Source: an uncultured Candidatus Altimarinota bacterium
Lineage (GTDB): Bacteria > Patescibacteriota > Gracilibacteria > BD1-5 > UBA6164
DNA length: 64,000 nucleotides
NCBI GenBank assembly: GCA_937864295.1
Contig: CALMJA010000025.1
Location: 1 to 64,000 of the forward strand
Reading direction: 5' to 3'
The notes below the pieces were generated by a model that searched no databases, was not told where the DNA came from, and was given only the letters and a program-made list of their open reading frames with translations. The position numbers were made by a program, and so were the translations under genes. This document shows, one piece after another, positions 23,382-33,609 of this stretch (position 1 is its first letter; each line of letters opens with the position of its first letter).

Positions 23382-23552
23382 TTACTCTTCAGACATAGAA
23401 ACATCGGAAATATGTATTCCTGAACTTCTTCTTCCGGTTTCTTCAGAAATCAATTGCCGGAGCAATTTGTATGAATAACCAGGTTCAACTGACAGTGAAA
23501 TTTTTTTCTTTTTGCCAGTTTTACCAGCTTTATAAGTGATTTCCAAAATCAT
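23382..23552 (-). CDS. Foreign-looking small ORF (56 aa), unknown function
   Basis: Begins MILEITYKAGKTGKKKK and ends SGIHISDVSMSEE-TAA. Its five glycines are all GGN, none TGA; it uses CGG, CTC and CTG codons rare in neighbours, and GC is visibly higher. A classical Shine-Dalgarno GAGGAG sits eight bases before the ATG, whereas native genes here have none. An upstream TTG (23573) would add seven residues but would place the Shine-Dalgarno inside the gene. It carries its own terminator. The product is basic and small and matches no family I recognise. It sits between sufC and sufB in the opposite direction. Confidence 0.6.
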   Translation of the reverse strand: MILEITYKAGKTGKKKKISLSVEPGYSYKLLRQLISEETGRRSSGIHISDVSMSEE

Positions 23553-23644
23553 ATTCCGCTCCTCAATGAACAATTATCACAAAAGAGCAATCAAAAACGA
23601 TATATCCCGGATAAAGTTTATAAAATATAATTTAAAATATAAAA

Positions 23645-25048
23645 ATGTCAAATACAGATTTAAAAAATATGAGTATTTCAGACTCTTGGCATTTTCAAGA
23701 TGAGGTGACATACTCAAATACAATATTAAAATGAATAAATGAAGAAGTTGTTAGACAAATATCTACTTCAAATAATGAACCTGATTGGATGCTAGAACTT
23801 AGACTTAAAGCATTGAAAATATTTGAGTGAAAAGAAATGCCAAAATGGTGACCTGATTTAAGTCGTTTAGATTTAAATGAGATTTATTATTTTGCAAAAC
23901 CAGAGTGAGCTTGAGCTAAAAAAACTTGGGAAGAAGTACCTGAAAATATCAAAAATACTTTTGATAGATTAGGTATACCAGAAGCTGAAAAGAAATCACT
24001 TGCATGAGTTTGAGCACAGTATGACTCTGAAGTAGTTTACCACTCTTTAAAACAAGAATTAATAGATGTCTGAGTTATTTTTGATGATACATCTATCGCT
24101 GTAAACAAATATCCAGATTTAATTAAAAAATATTTTTCTAAATGTATTCCAATATCTGATCATAAATTTGCAGCATTGCATTATGCTGTTTGGTCATGAG
24201 GTACTTTTATGTATATACCAGCTTGAGTTAAATTGACTGAACCGCTTCAATCTTATTTTAGAATGAATAAGAAATCAGGATGACAATTTGAACATACTAT
24301 AATTATACTTGAAGAAGGTGCAGAAGCACATTATATAGAATGATGTTCAGCTCCAAAATATGATGAAAATTCTCTTCATGCTGGATGAGTTGAAATATTT
24401 GTAGACAAAAATGCTCACATGAGATATAGTTCAGTTGAAAATTGGAGTGTTGATACTTATAATTTAAATACAAAAAGAGCTATAGTTCAGGAAAATGCTT
24501 ATATGGAATGGGTAGGTTGAAATATGTGAAGTTGAGTAACTATGCTTTACCCATGTAGTATTTTATTATGAGACAATAGTAAAACTGATATGCTTTGACT
24601 TGCATTTGCAAACAAGGGGCAAAATCAAGATGTTTGAGCAAAAGTTATTCATATATGAAAAAACACTACTTCAAATATAATTTCAAAATCTCTTAGTAAA
24701 TGAGGTTGAATTAGCACTTATAGATGACTTGTTGATATAAAACCAAGTGCAACTTGATCAGTTTCAAAAATAGATTGTGATGCACTACTTTTAGATAATT
24801 TATCTGTTTCAGATACTGTTCCAAATATAATTGTAGGAAATAGTAGTTCTACAGTTGGTCATGAAGCTAGTGCTTGAAAGATAAATGATGATTATTTATT
24901 TTATCTAAGAAGTAGAGGAATAAGTGAAGATGAAGCAAAAGCTATGATTGTAAATGGTTTTATTTCTTGAGTAGTAAAAGAATTACCACTTGAATATGCT
25001 AGTGAAATGAATGTACTAATAAGTATGGAATTTGAATGAGGTTTTTAA
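23645..25048 (+). CDS. sufB: Fe-S cluster scaffold SufB
   Basis: 467-aa SufB, the main subunit of the SufBCD complex. Seen: [18 protein letters not shown] (family G-QYDSE--YH), a [30 protein letters not shown] stretch, [36 protein letters not shown] (family S---CDSLL), and [25 protein letters not shown]. Full length. The glycines of SGGT and EGCS are TGA. First of a tight run sufB-sufA-sufD. Confidence 0.96.
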
Positions 25049-25067
25049 TTTTTATTATTAATAAAAA

Positions 25068-25454
25068 ATGAAATTAGATAAAAAAACAGTACTAGATTTA
25101 ATAGAAAGAAAAGTTGAGAAGATACTTGTTTATTTTTATGATGCTTGATGTTCTGGTACAAAAGTAGATATAAAAGAAGATTTTATAGTAGACGATAGTT
25201 TAGAAAAATTAGAATTAAGCAGCAGTCCATTTTTTGTCTATGTAGAAAAAAAAGATAAGCAAAAGTTTGCTTGAGCTATTATCACAAAAACTATAGTTGC
25301 AGATCATACTTGAAAAGAAAAAATTCGTTATATATTTAATAATGAGCAAGTAAAAGATAGATGTGGTTGTGGAAGTAGTTTTAGTTTTGGTAAAAAAACA
25401 CCTAAATTTGATTTAAGTAAATTAGATTCATTAAAAAATAATTTTAAAAAATAA
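25068..25454 (+). CDS. A-type Fe-S carrier (SufA/IscA/HesB family)
   Basis: 128 aa. Contains the three conserved cysteines of A-type carriers: C28 in DAGCSGTKVDI and C99/C101 in the RCGCGSSF motif (family C-G-C-G-x-S-F). The middle shows EDFIVDDSLEKLELSSSPFFVYVEKKD, the usual strand region. A C-terminal tail of about 20 residues (KKTPKFDLSKLDSLKNNFKK) extends past the typical end. Its stop overlaps the next start (TAATG), so translation with the sufD-like gene is coupled. Confidence 0.88.
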
Positions 25455-26137
25455 TGATAATTAAAGAAAATTGATTTTATGACATAAGTGATATTTTAGA
25501 TTTAGAAATAGTAATTAGTAAATGAATTACTGTTTGAATTTATGATTCATGAATAAATAATAAAAAAATATTTTTAGAAGAAAATAGTTTTTTAGATTTT
25601 TTTTCATTTTTAGAAAATAAAGATAATCACAAAATAGAGTTTTTTCAAAATGAAAATAATTCTATTTTAAATGTAAAATATTTATTATTTTCTAAAAATG
25701 ATGAAGTAATAAAATCTAAAATTTATTCAAAGATTTCAAGTTCTTATTCAAAAAGTGATGTGAAAATACTTTCTCTTATTTGAAATAAGGGGAATATAGA
25801 CTTAGATTGAGTTATAGAAATAGATTCTGGTTTTGAGAAAATAATATGACATTTAAAGGAAGAAAATTTGTTTTTGAGCGAAACTTGAAAAATGAAATGA
25901 ATACCAACATTACTTGTTAGAAGTGATGATGTAGAAGCAAGTCATTCTTGCAAGATTGAAAAAATAAGTGAAAAAAATTTATTTTATTTAAAAAGTAGGT
26001 GAATAGATGAAAAAGATGCACATATATTACTTTTAGAAGCAAATGTTAAATCTATATTTTCTTGTTTATCTATGATTGATAATATTTTTTATGAATCATT
26101 AATAAATAAAATTGTCTATTCTATCAAGGAAAATTAA
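25454..26137 (+). CDS. Minimal SufD-like protein
   Basis: 227 aa, about half the length of typical SufD. The C-terminal segment IPTLLVRSDDVEASHSCKIEKISEKNLFYLKSRGIDEKDAH matches the SufD/SufB family signature (P-L-V-TDDV-A-H-A-IG-ID---LFYL-SRGI), with the histidine and the SRGI motif kept. The N-terminal helical domain is gone; only the beta-helix core and C-terminal helices remain. Starts on the last base of the sufA-like stop codon. Likely pairs with SufB and SufC in a reduced scaffold. Confidence 0.8.
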
Positions 26138-26207
26138 TAAATTTTTTTTGATTTATTTTTGTGAAACTATATAATGTATACCATATTTATAAACTAAAAT
26201 TCTACTA

Positions 26208-26777
26208 ATGAAAAAAGCTATTTCTACATTTTTTTTACTTTTGATTTGTTCTACTTCTTTTTCAGTTTCATTTGCTGAAAGTGTTGATTTAAATACTACA
26301 AGTACTTGAATAACATCTACATGATTAACTTCTACTTGAGAAATAATTAAAATTGAAGAAAATATTGATTTAACAAATACTGGTAGTGAAATTGATGAAA
26401 CTTCGTATATTTATTATTATGGGCAATGATGTAGTCATTGTGCAAATTTAGATAAATATTTTAAATGAGTTTGAGCATATGAAAAGTTAAATATTACAAA
26501 AAAAGAAGTTTATTTTGATGATAAAAATAGACAAGAAATGATGGACGAATGAAAAAGACTTTGATTAAATGAAAGTGAAATTTGAGTACCATTTTTTATA
26601 ATAAATGAATCATGAGTTGAGACTCCTTTAATATGAGATGGTCCGGTTATAGAAAAATTAAAGCCAACTTTATGAGAAGTTCCAGAAAATAAAAATAAAA
26701 CTATTATTTTTACCATATTAATAGTTCTTGCTATAATTATTCCTGTTTTTTTAATAAAATTATCAAACAAAAATTAA
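26208..26777 (+). CDS. Membrane-anchored thioredoxin-like protein
   Basis: 189 aa. N-terminal signal or anchor (KKAISTFFLLLICSTSFSVSFAES), a Thr/Ser/Gly-rich linker, a thioredoxin-like domain with redox motif CSHC at residues 75-78 in YYYGQGCSHCANLDKYFKG, cis-proline segment GVPFFIIN, and a C-terminal membrane helix (IIFTILIVLAIIIPVFLIKL). It therefore works outside the cytoplasm. The next gene encodes a CcdA-like electron carrier two bases later, which probably keeps it reduced. Substrate unknown. Confidence 0.82.
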
Positions 26778-26778
26778 T

Positions 26779-27564
26779 ATGAAAAAAATATTATTAGTGC
26801 TAATTTCTTTGTTATTTGTTTTTTGAATTGCTAACGCAACTTGAGATACTGAAGTAATAATTTCATTAAAAGATAGGTTAGATTTCTTTTGGATCTTGGT
26901 TCCAGCTGCTATATGAGATAGTATAAATCCATGTGCATTTGCTGTTATGTTTATATTATTATCATCAATTCTTAGAGAACAATGAAATAAAAAAACAGTA
27001 ATATTAGCCTGAGCATTATTTACACTTTCTGTATTTATTAGTTATATGGCTATGTGATTATGATTATATAGAGCATTAGCAACAACTGATAGTGTTTTTT
27101 ATTTAAAATTAGTAGTTTGAATACTTTGAGTTTTTATATGACTTGCTAATTTAAAAGATTATTTTTGGTATGGTAAACTTTTTAAAATGGAAGTTCCAGA
27201 TAGCTGGAGACCTAAAATGAGAAATTTATTAAAAAAAGTAGTTTCTCCTATGTGAGCATTTTTTGTTTGATTTTTGATATCATTATTTTTACTTCCTTGT
27301 ACATCAGGACCTTACTTAGTTGTACTTGGTTATTTGGCTTCTGAATCAGAAGTAATTAATACATGGTGATATATTTATATACTTATATATAATCTAATTT
27401 TTATTATCCCAATGATAATAATTACACTACTTATAGGTTTATGATATAAATGAGTTGCTGAACTTAGAGAATATAAAGAATTAAATGTTGAAAAATTACA
27501 TTTAGTAACATGAATAATTATGTTATTACTTTGAGTTTATATTTTATTTGATATTTTAGTTTAA
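26779..27564 (+). CDS. CcdA/DsbD-family thiol-disulfide transmembrane protein
   Basis: 261 aa with a signal-like N-terminus and about six membrane helices. Both halves carry the family cysteine motif: DSINPCAFAVMF and LFLLPCTSGPYLVVLG (P-C in helix 1 and P-C in helix 4). These cysteines move electrons from cytoplasmic thioredoxin to the outside. It follows the thioredoxin-like gene by two bases and is the likely reductant of its CSHC site. No cytochrome c genes are nearby, so a role in protein or Fe-S thiol redox is more likely than cytochrome c maturation. Confidence 0.85.
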
Positions 27565-27568
27565 TTTT

Positions 27569-27970
27569 ATGTACAATGATACAATAACATTTTATAGTAA
27601 AACTCCTCCTAATAAATGAGTATTAACTGATTTTACTATAAAACATTCTGAAGATAATAGTATATGTTGAGATGATTTAGAAGTATATTTAAAAATAGAA
27701 AATAATAAAGTTACTGATTTTTCATTTTCTTGAGAAACTGCAATTATTACAACTGCTTGTGCTTCTATATTTTGAGAATCAATTATATGAATGGATCTTC
27801 AAGAAATACTTGAAAAAAAATATGATTATATAGAAGAACTTATTTGAATGCCAGTTTCTCCTAGAAGAAAACAAGCATCAGTTCTTTGATTATTGACTAC
27901 AATTAATGCAATTCATAATTATTTATGAGATTTAAAAACAATAGATTTTGATGATTTAATAATAGACTAA
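27569..27970 (+). CDS. SufU/NifU-N-like scaffold missing the third cysteine
   Basis: 133 aa. Family segments: SICGDDLEVYLKI (C33 in C-G-D), TTACASIFGESIIGM (C64) and PVSPRRKQASVLGLLTTINAIHNYLGD. In SufU and IscU the last segment has R-x2-C-A-L; here the position is Gln (Q102), so one of the three cysteine ligands of zinc or the cluster is lost, and no other cysteine replaces it nearby. It lies 4 bp after the ccdA-like gene and 3 bp before the Rrf2 gene. Its partner desulfurase (SufS) is not in the window. Confidence 0.85.
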
Positions 27971-27973
27971 AAT

Positions 27974-28378
27974 ATGATAAAATTATCAACAAGAGGTGAT
28001 TATGCAATAAAGACTATTATTTATTTATTAAAAAATAATACTAGTCTTGTTAAAATATCTGAAATTTCAACAAATCAAAAATTATCAGAATCTCTTCTTA
28101 GAAGAGTAGTAGCTGATATGGAAAGAAATTCTATTATAGAAACTATAAAATGAAGAAATTGATGAATTAAAATATGAAAAGATTTAGGATCTATTTCTAT
28201 TTATGATGTATTTTTATCTGTATGAGAAGAGTTATGAATTAGTGATTGTACTAAATGAATGTATTGTGATAATCATGAAAGTTGTCAAACTACGAGTTTA
28301 TATTCTTTGATTCAAAAATCTTTTAATGGAGTTTTAAAACTTTATACTTTAGATAAAATAATAAAAAAAGAAAGCTAA
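27974..28378 (+). CDS. Rrf2-family transcription regulator (IscR-like)
   Basis: 134 aa. N-terminal winged helix (MIKLSTRGDYAIKTIIYLL, ISESLLRRVVADMERNSII, then GRNGGIKIGK as the wing) followed by the three-cysteine Fe-S ligand set in SDCTKGMYCDNHESCQTTSLY at about residues 92-112. Such proteins sense Fe-S or redox state and repress Fe-S assembly genes. As the last gene of the sufB-led run it probably feeds back on the cluster. Length slightly below IscR. Confidence 0.9.
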
Positions 28379-28394
28379 TTTAGCTTTCTTTTTT
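28362..28394. terminator. Terminator between the suf cluster and rplA
   Basis: AAAGAAAGCTAA / TTAGCTTTCTTT stem with A- and T-runs on both sides, between convergent genes. Confidence 0.85.
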
Positions 28395-28399
28395 TATTA

Positions 28400-29080
28400 T
28401 TATGCAATGTCTAATTTAATAGAAGGTCCCATAGCGTTACATACATAAACAGTATTTATATATTTACCTTTTGAACCAACTGGTTTAACATCATTTATAG
28501 TTTTTAAGAAGTATTTTAAATTTTCTTCTAATTTATCAGCACCAAATGATAATTTACCAAAAATAGAGTGAACATTACCTTGTTTATCAGTTTTGAATTC
28601 AAATTTACCAGCTGCAATTTCTTTAATTACACTTAATAAATCAGGAGAAACAGTACCAGCTTTTGGATTTGGCATTAAACCTTTTGGACCTAAAACTCTA
28701 GCAATTTTACCTAAGTTTCTCATCATTGAAGGAGTTGCAATACAAACATCAAAATCTAAAGAGATTTCTCATTTTTCAATTTGTTGAATTAAATCATCAC
28801 CACCAGCAACTAATGCTCCAGCTTTTTTAAGTTCAGCAGCATCACCTTCTGTAAAAGCACAGATTCTTGATACTTTACCTGAACCATTAGGTAGAGTTAT
28901 AGTAGTTCTAATCATTTGATCAGCATATTTTGGATCTAGATTTAAGTTGAAATGAATTTCAACAGTAGGGTCAAATTTAACAGTGTTTGTTTTTTCTAAT
29001 AATTCTACTGCTTCTTTAACTGAGTAAACTTCTGAAGTTATTAACTCAACAGCTTTATTATATTTTTTTCCTCTTGCCAT
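28400..29080 (-). CDS. rplA: 50S ribosomal protein L1
   Basis: 226-aa L1 of the mobile stalk. Begins MARGKKYNKAVELI; includes FDPTVEIHFNLNLDPKYADQMIRTTITLPNG and NLGKIARVLGPKGLMPNPKAGTVSPD. One TGA (Gly at about residue 104) splits it into two pieces in the standard code. rplK is not adjacent, unlike in most genomes. Transcribed alone from a good promoter. Confidence 0.97.
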
Positions 29081-29146
29081 TTGTATAGTTTTAAAAAATA
29101 AAGGTAATAGCGAACTTTATATAGTTCTTCCTTGTAAGGCTGGCAA
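29081..29146 (-). promoter_or_regulatory. rplA leader with possible structured region
   Basis: About 66-nt 5' leader containing a GAACT/AGTTC hairpin and CCTTACAAGG. Ribosomal protein L1 often represses its own mRNA through a leader hairpin resembling its rRNA site; whether this leader does so cannot be judged by eye. Confidence 0.35.
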
Positions 29147-29174
29147 ATTATATATAAAAAAATAAAAAAGTAAA
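29147..29174 (-). promoter_or_regulatory. rplA promoter
   Basis: TTTACT, 16-bp spacer, TATAAT on the minus strand; the -35 lies within the upstream terminator. Confidence 0.6.
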
Positions 29175-29197
29175 ATTAATTTTACTTTTTTATTTCA
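29159..29197. terminator. Terminator downstream of yidD
   Basis: AAAAAAGTAAAATT / AATTTTACTTTTTT palindromic stem with A and T runs. Confidence 0.75.
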
Positions 29198-29225
29198 GGA
29201 ATTATATCTTGAGTCTTTTATCAAA

Positions 29226-29477
29226 TTAATTTTTATCAACTGGATCATAGCCTCATTTATTCCATGGCATACATCTAAGAATTCTTCAAGTTCATTTTAT
29301 AGTTCAAAGTATAGCTCATTTTTTTTCAACTGCTTCTATCATATATTGGCTACAAGTAGGGATATGTTTGCAATAGGGGATATTGTTATTTGCTTTAGCC
29401 CAAATAGAGTGATCTGGTGAAATATATTTTTGATATTTTTCAACAATAGATATTATTATTTTTTGTCCGTTATTCAT
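29226..29477 (-). CDS. yidD: Membrane protein insertion efficiency factor YidD
   Basis: 83 aa. Family pattern is clear: IVEKYQKYISP, IPYCKHIPTCSQYMIEAVEK and GTGRILRCMPWNKGGYDPV. YidD is a small membrane-associated protein that assists YidC; the three cysteines are conserved. It usually neighbours rnpA-yidC-rpmH, but here it stands between rplT and rplA with terminators on both sides. Confidence 0.92.
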
Positions 29478-29489
29478 ATTTTTAAATTA

Positions 29490-29523
29490 AAAAAAAGTTC
29501 TATTATTATAATAGAACTTTTTT
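29490..29523 (-). terminator. Terminator of the rpsT-infC-rpmI-rplT operon
   Basis: AAAAAAGTTCTATT / AATAGAACTTTTTT stem with T-run after rplT. Confidence 0.85.
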
Positions 29524-29524
29524 A

Positions 29525-29869
29525 TTATTTTACAAATTTTACAATTCAAGCAAAAACTTGTGGATTTGAAACAGCTAAGTTTGATAAAACTTTTCTATTT
29601 AATTTAACATTTTTTAAGTATAAAGCGTTAATAAGTTTAGAATAACTTAAACCACTTTCTCTAGAAGCAATGTTAATTCTTACATTCCATAGTCTTCTGA
29701 AATCTCTTTTCTTTCTTCTTCTACCAATGTAAGCATTAGTACCAGCTTTCATCCAAGCATTTCTAGCATTAACAAAAGATCTAGATCTTAACATTCTATA
29801 TCATTTGTTTGCTTTTAAGATTTTACTATGTCTTTTTTTAGTCATCAGACCTCTTTTAACTCTAACCAT
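29525..29869 (-). CDS. rplT: 50S ribosomal protein L20
   Basis: 114-aa L20, needed early in 50S assembly. MVRVKRGLMTKKRHSKILKANKGYRMLRSRSFVNARNAWMKAG, then RRRKKRDFRRLWNVRINIASR. Two TGA glycines: one in KGYR and one five residues before the end (FAGIVKFVK), so a TGA-stop reading loses both ends. Distal gene of the infC operon in its usual order. Confidence 0.96.
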
Positions 29870-29909
29870 CTTAATTTATTAATTATTAATTTAATATTTT
29901 AATCTCATA

Positions 29910-30104
29910 TTATATATGAGGCATTTGTTGTCTAATTTTTTTAGCTTCAGTTCCTGAAACAATTAGACCATATTTATTTCTACCTTTAGCTTTTTTACTT
30001 TTATCAGATAGTAAATGTCTTTTACAAGCTTTTCCAAGTTTAAATTTACCGCTTCCAGTAACTTTAAGTCTTTTTTTAACTCAGCTTCTAGTTTTTAAAG
30101 TCAT
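29910..30104 (-). CDS. rpmI: 50S ribosomal protein L35
   Basis: 64 aa. MTLKTRSGVKKRLKVTGSGKFK start and a KACKRHLLSDKSKKAKGRNKYG middle match L35. TGA codes for Gly8. It stands between infC and rplT as in nearly all bacteria. Confidence 0.95.
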
Positions 30105-30129
30105 ATTTCTATTATTAGAATTATAAAGA

Positions 30130-30642
30130 TTATTTTATAGGTTTTAACATAGCCAAGAAAGTATTTCAATTTTTTTTAATTGGTCAATCAAGTTTATAGT
30201 ATTCTGCTAAACTATTTACAAAAACATTCATTTTTTCACTTGCAATGTTTTCATATTGATTTTCTCTTCATTTTAGCATTAAGCTAACTTTTAGAGGATG
30301 TCATCATTTAGCAAAACCTTCAGCTTGGTTTTTTCTTACTTCTAAGTCATGTTCTCAAATTTTGAAAGTTATCCTTATATTTTTTAAGTCAGGAGCTTTT
30401 CATTTTTGTTTACTTTTTTGTTCTTGTTTTTTTTGTCTATATAAAAATTTACCGTAATCAAGAATTTTTATTATACTCAAATCTCATTTACTTCACATTT
30501 CCATTAAATCTAGTTCTAATGCTTTAGCTTTTTCTCTAGCTTCATCCATAGACATTTCTCATAGGTTTTCTCATTCATCATTAATTAGTTGAATTTTGTT
30601 TGCCCTGATTTCATCATTTAATAGTCTTCTTTTCTCTTTCAA
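30130..30642 (-). CDS. infC: Translation initiation factor IF-3 with non-ATG start
   Basis: 170 aa. Both domains are visible: N-terminal RRLLNDEIRANKIQLINDEGENLGEMSMDEAREKA and the C-terminal KAPDLKNIRITFKIGEHDLEVRKNQAEGFAKGGHPLKVSLMLKGREN. No ATG is available: an in-frame TAA lies four codons before the chosen TTG, and between them only TAT, ATA, CCA and ATC occur. So initiation is at TTG or at the rarer ATC or ATA. Non-canonical starts in infC allow IF-3 to repress its own mRNA in other bacteria. Follows rpsT by 19 bp. Confidence 0.94.
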
Positions 30643-30661
30643 GATTGGTATATATTAGAAA

Positions 30662-30961
30662 TTAAGATATAGATTTTAACATTTTAACAAATTTTGCTTT
30701 TTTTCTTGAACCATTGTTTGCGTGAACTATATTTTTTTTCACTAATTTATCAATGATTGATTGTAAACCAGATTTTGTGTTTTTACCATCTTTATCTTTT
30801 TGGTTTGTATAGATAGCTTTAGCAGCTTCTAAATCTTTGTTTTTTATAGCTTTTTCAAAAGCTACTCTAGCTTCTCTATAAAGTGATCTATAATGATCAT
30901 TTTTAGATTTTCTTTTTTGATTTTGTCTTAATTGTTTTTTTGCAGACGCTAATATTGGCAT
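30662..30961 (-). CDS. rpsT: 30S ribosomal protein S20
   Basis: 99-aa helical S20: MPILASAKKQLRQNQKRKSKN, then a lysine-rich three-helix pattern and IVHANNGSRKKAKFVKML near the end (family IHKN-AARRKSRL). It heads the infC operon, which is unusual since rpsT normally stands alone. Confidence 0.93.
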   Translation of the reverse strand: MPILASAKKQLRQNQKRKSKNDHYRSLYREARVAFEKAIKNKDLEAAKAIYTNQKDKDGKNTKSGLQSIIDKLVKKNIVHANNGSRKKAKFVKMLKSIS

Positions 30962-31060
30962 AAAAAAAAATTTATTTAAATATAAAACTATTATTATTTG
31001 TTTTGATTAAATAACCATATTTGAGGATTGGGCTATTAAATCGGTCTCTTTTGTGCGGCA

Positions 31061-31088
31061 ATTATATAAGAAACTATACAAAAGTCAA
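31061..31088 (-). promoter_or_regulatory. Promoter of the rpsT-infC-rpmI-rplT operon
   Basis: TTGACT, 16-bp spacer, TATAAT. It gives a leader of about 90 nt before the rpsT start. Confidence 0.7.
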
Positions 31089-31101
31089 AAGATTTTTACA
31101 T

Positions 31102-31133
31102 AAAAAAACTAGGATTTTTAACCTAGTTTTTTT
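31102..31133 (-). terminator. pheT terminator
   Basis: AAAAAAACTAGG / CCTAGTTTTTTT stem; its edge touches the pheT stop codon. Confidence 0.85.
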
Positions 31134-33501
31134 ATCTAAGTTCTCATCAAATTTTAGCAACATTTTTTACTATTTCATTTATCAAATTTGCTTTATCTTT
31201 ATCATCAAGAGTTTTTTCAAGTGATTGTATATAAATAGTGAATAATAAACTTCTTTTTCAAGGTAATTTTTCTTCATTTTCATATATATCTATTAAATCT
31301 ACTTTATTTATTATGTTTTTATCAGTTTTTTCAATTGCTAATTTTATTTTACTTGCTTTATTATCTTTATCAATAACAAAGTTCAAATCAAAATTATTTT
31401 CTTGAAAACTTGATATATCTTTTGCTTTTATAGTTGAATAAATAGCACTTTCAAGTGATTCTATATTTATTTCAAAAAATCAGATTCTTGAATTTATACT
31501 GAAATTATTTGCAACTTTTGGATTTATTTCTCAAATTATTCATACTTGTTGTCATCTAACTATTATTGCTCAAGTTCTTCAAGTATGAGCATATTTAGGT
31601 AGAGAAGTAGTATTTTCATATGAAAAATTAAGTACACCTATATATTTTAAGAAATTTGAAACAGTATTTTGAATATCGTAATATGCAATATCTTTGTTTA
31701 TTATTTCAACTCATGATAAATTATAATTTTCAATTACATCAGTTTTGTTTAAATTAAAAACTTTTTCAATTTCAAATAATTTCATTTCACTATATTCATT
31801 TATATTTTTTTCTAATGATAACAATAAATTAGGGATTAAACTTCATCTAAGATGAGTTAATTCTTCACTTAATGCATTTTTCATAGGTATAAGATTTTCA
31901 GTAGTACCTAATGTTTTTTTCATTAAATCATTACTAACAAAAGAATATGTATACATATCAAAGTATCAAATACTTGAAAAATAATTTCTCACATCATTTT
32001 TTATTTTATATGTATTTGTTTGAGCAACTGCTCACATATTTATTTCAGGAATAGTTGAAATTATGTTATTGTAACCAGTAATTCTAGCTATTTCTTCAGC
32101 TATATCAGCTTTAAAATTTAAATCCTTTCTCCAGAATGGAATCAAAAGTTTATCATCTTTTTTTTCTACTCATAGATTATTTAATATTTTTAATACTTCA
32201 GCTTCACTATAATTAGTTCAAACTAATTTATTTATGAATTTTAAATCAAATAAAACATTTATTTCCTTTTGTTTTATAGGGTAGATATCATCAAATGCAG
32301 AGATTTTTATATCTTTTAGATTTTTTTCAAGTTCAGAAACTATAAGTGATAATCAAGCTTCTTGCATGCCATTAACTATATCTTTTTCAAAAACATTTAA
32401 TGCATCAGTTCTAACTCATAATTTTTTTCAAGATTTTCTAATTGTCGCTTGATCAAAATTTGCAGATTCTATTATTATATTTTTTGTAGTATTAGAAACA
32501 GCAGAGCTTTTTCATCCAATAACTCATCCAAGAGCTAGTATTTTTTTATCATCAGCAATTACTATATCTTCACTAGATAATTCATATTCACTATCATTTA
32601 AAGCAACGAATTTTTCTCAGGCTCTCGCATATCTAATAGTTATATTTCATTCTATTTTATCTGCGTCAAAACAATGAGTTGGTTGACCATAAAGGTATAG
32701 AGAGTAGTTTGATAAATCTATTAATAATCATTTAGATGCTATATCACTACTAGCCAAAACTTGTTTTATATAATCTGGACTTTCTATATTTGCTACATTT
32801 TCAACTTTTAATCACATATATCTAGAAACAACTTCAGTTATTTCATTTTTAATTCATAAACTTTTAATTCATGAAAAATCTTTAATCTCATAATTGAAAT
32901 CAAATTTTTCTCAAGAGATAGCATATATTTCTCTTATTATTCAAATGTGAGAAAATAAATCGGGTCTATGATTTATTGCTTTGTTATCTATTTCTAATAT
33001 TTGATCATCTCTTCATACAATTTCATCTATTCAAGTTCAAGTTTTAGCATTTACAAATGATAAATCAAGAATTTCTTTTTCGTCTTTTGCCGGAAATTCA
33101 TTTTTTAATCAGATTTCTTCAGATGCACAAATCATACCATAACTATCAACTCATCTTATAGCAGTTTTTTTCATAATAACTGGTTCTCATTGTCCATGCC
33201 ATAAAACACTTGCTCATATTTTTGCAACTGCTACACCTTGTCAAACTTCTAAATTTGAACCTCAACAAACAATTTGAATGTCTTCGTTTTCTCAAGCATC
33301 AACACTGCAAACTCTTAGAGAATTCGCATCAGGATGTGCTTCTATTTTTGTAATTTTTCAAAAAACTATGTTTTCAAAATCTTTTTTCTCAGAATGTATT
33401 CCTTCTACTTCAGCTGTATGCATAACTAAATCTTTTGCTATATCATCAGCAGATTTAATGTTTTTAATGTATTTTTGTAAAACTTTGTAAGAGATTTTCA
33501 T
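31132..33501 (-). CDS. pheT: Phenylalanyl-tRNA synthetase beta subunit
   Basis: 789 aa. MKISYKVLQKYIKNI start, then the EMAP-like tRNA-binding domain at about 45-150 (VFGKITKIEAHPDANSLRVCSVDAG ... IVCGGSNLEVGQGVAVAKIGA), then B3/B4 and B5 domains (IDNKAINHRPDLFSHIGIIREIYAI). Full length including the C-terminal anticodon-binding region. pheS is not adjacent in the window, whereas most bacteria have pheST together. Confidence 0.95.
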
Positions 33502-33557
33502 TTTTATTCTATTATTAAACTTAATGTATGAAATATATGCAAAAACCTGAAAAAGGC

Positions 33558-33609
33558 AAGAATAACTAAAACGATTGCTAAATATTTAGCAATCGTTTTA
33601 GTTATTCTT
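33558..33609. terminator. 52-bp perfect palindromic terminator
   Basis: A perfectly symmetric inverted repeat of AAGAATAACTAAAACGATTG and following bases. It contains the stop codon of the GyrI-like gene and lies upstream of pheT on the same strand. Confidence 0.8.

Noticed and set aside
28400-29080. Apparent split of rplA into two ORFs
   Set aside because: The break is a single TGA, which is glycine in this code; the two pieces form one normal L1.
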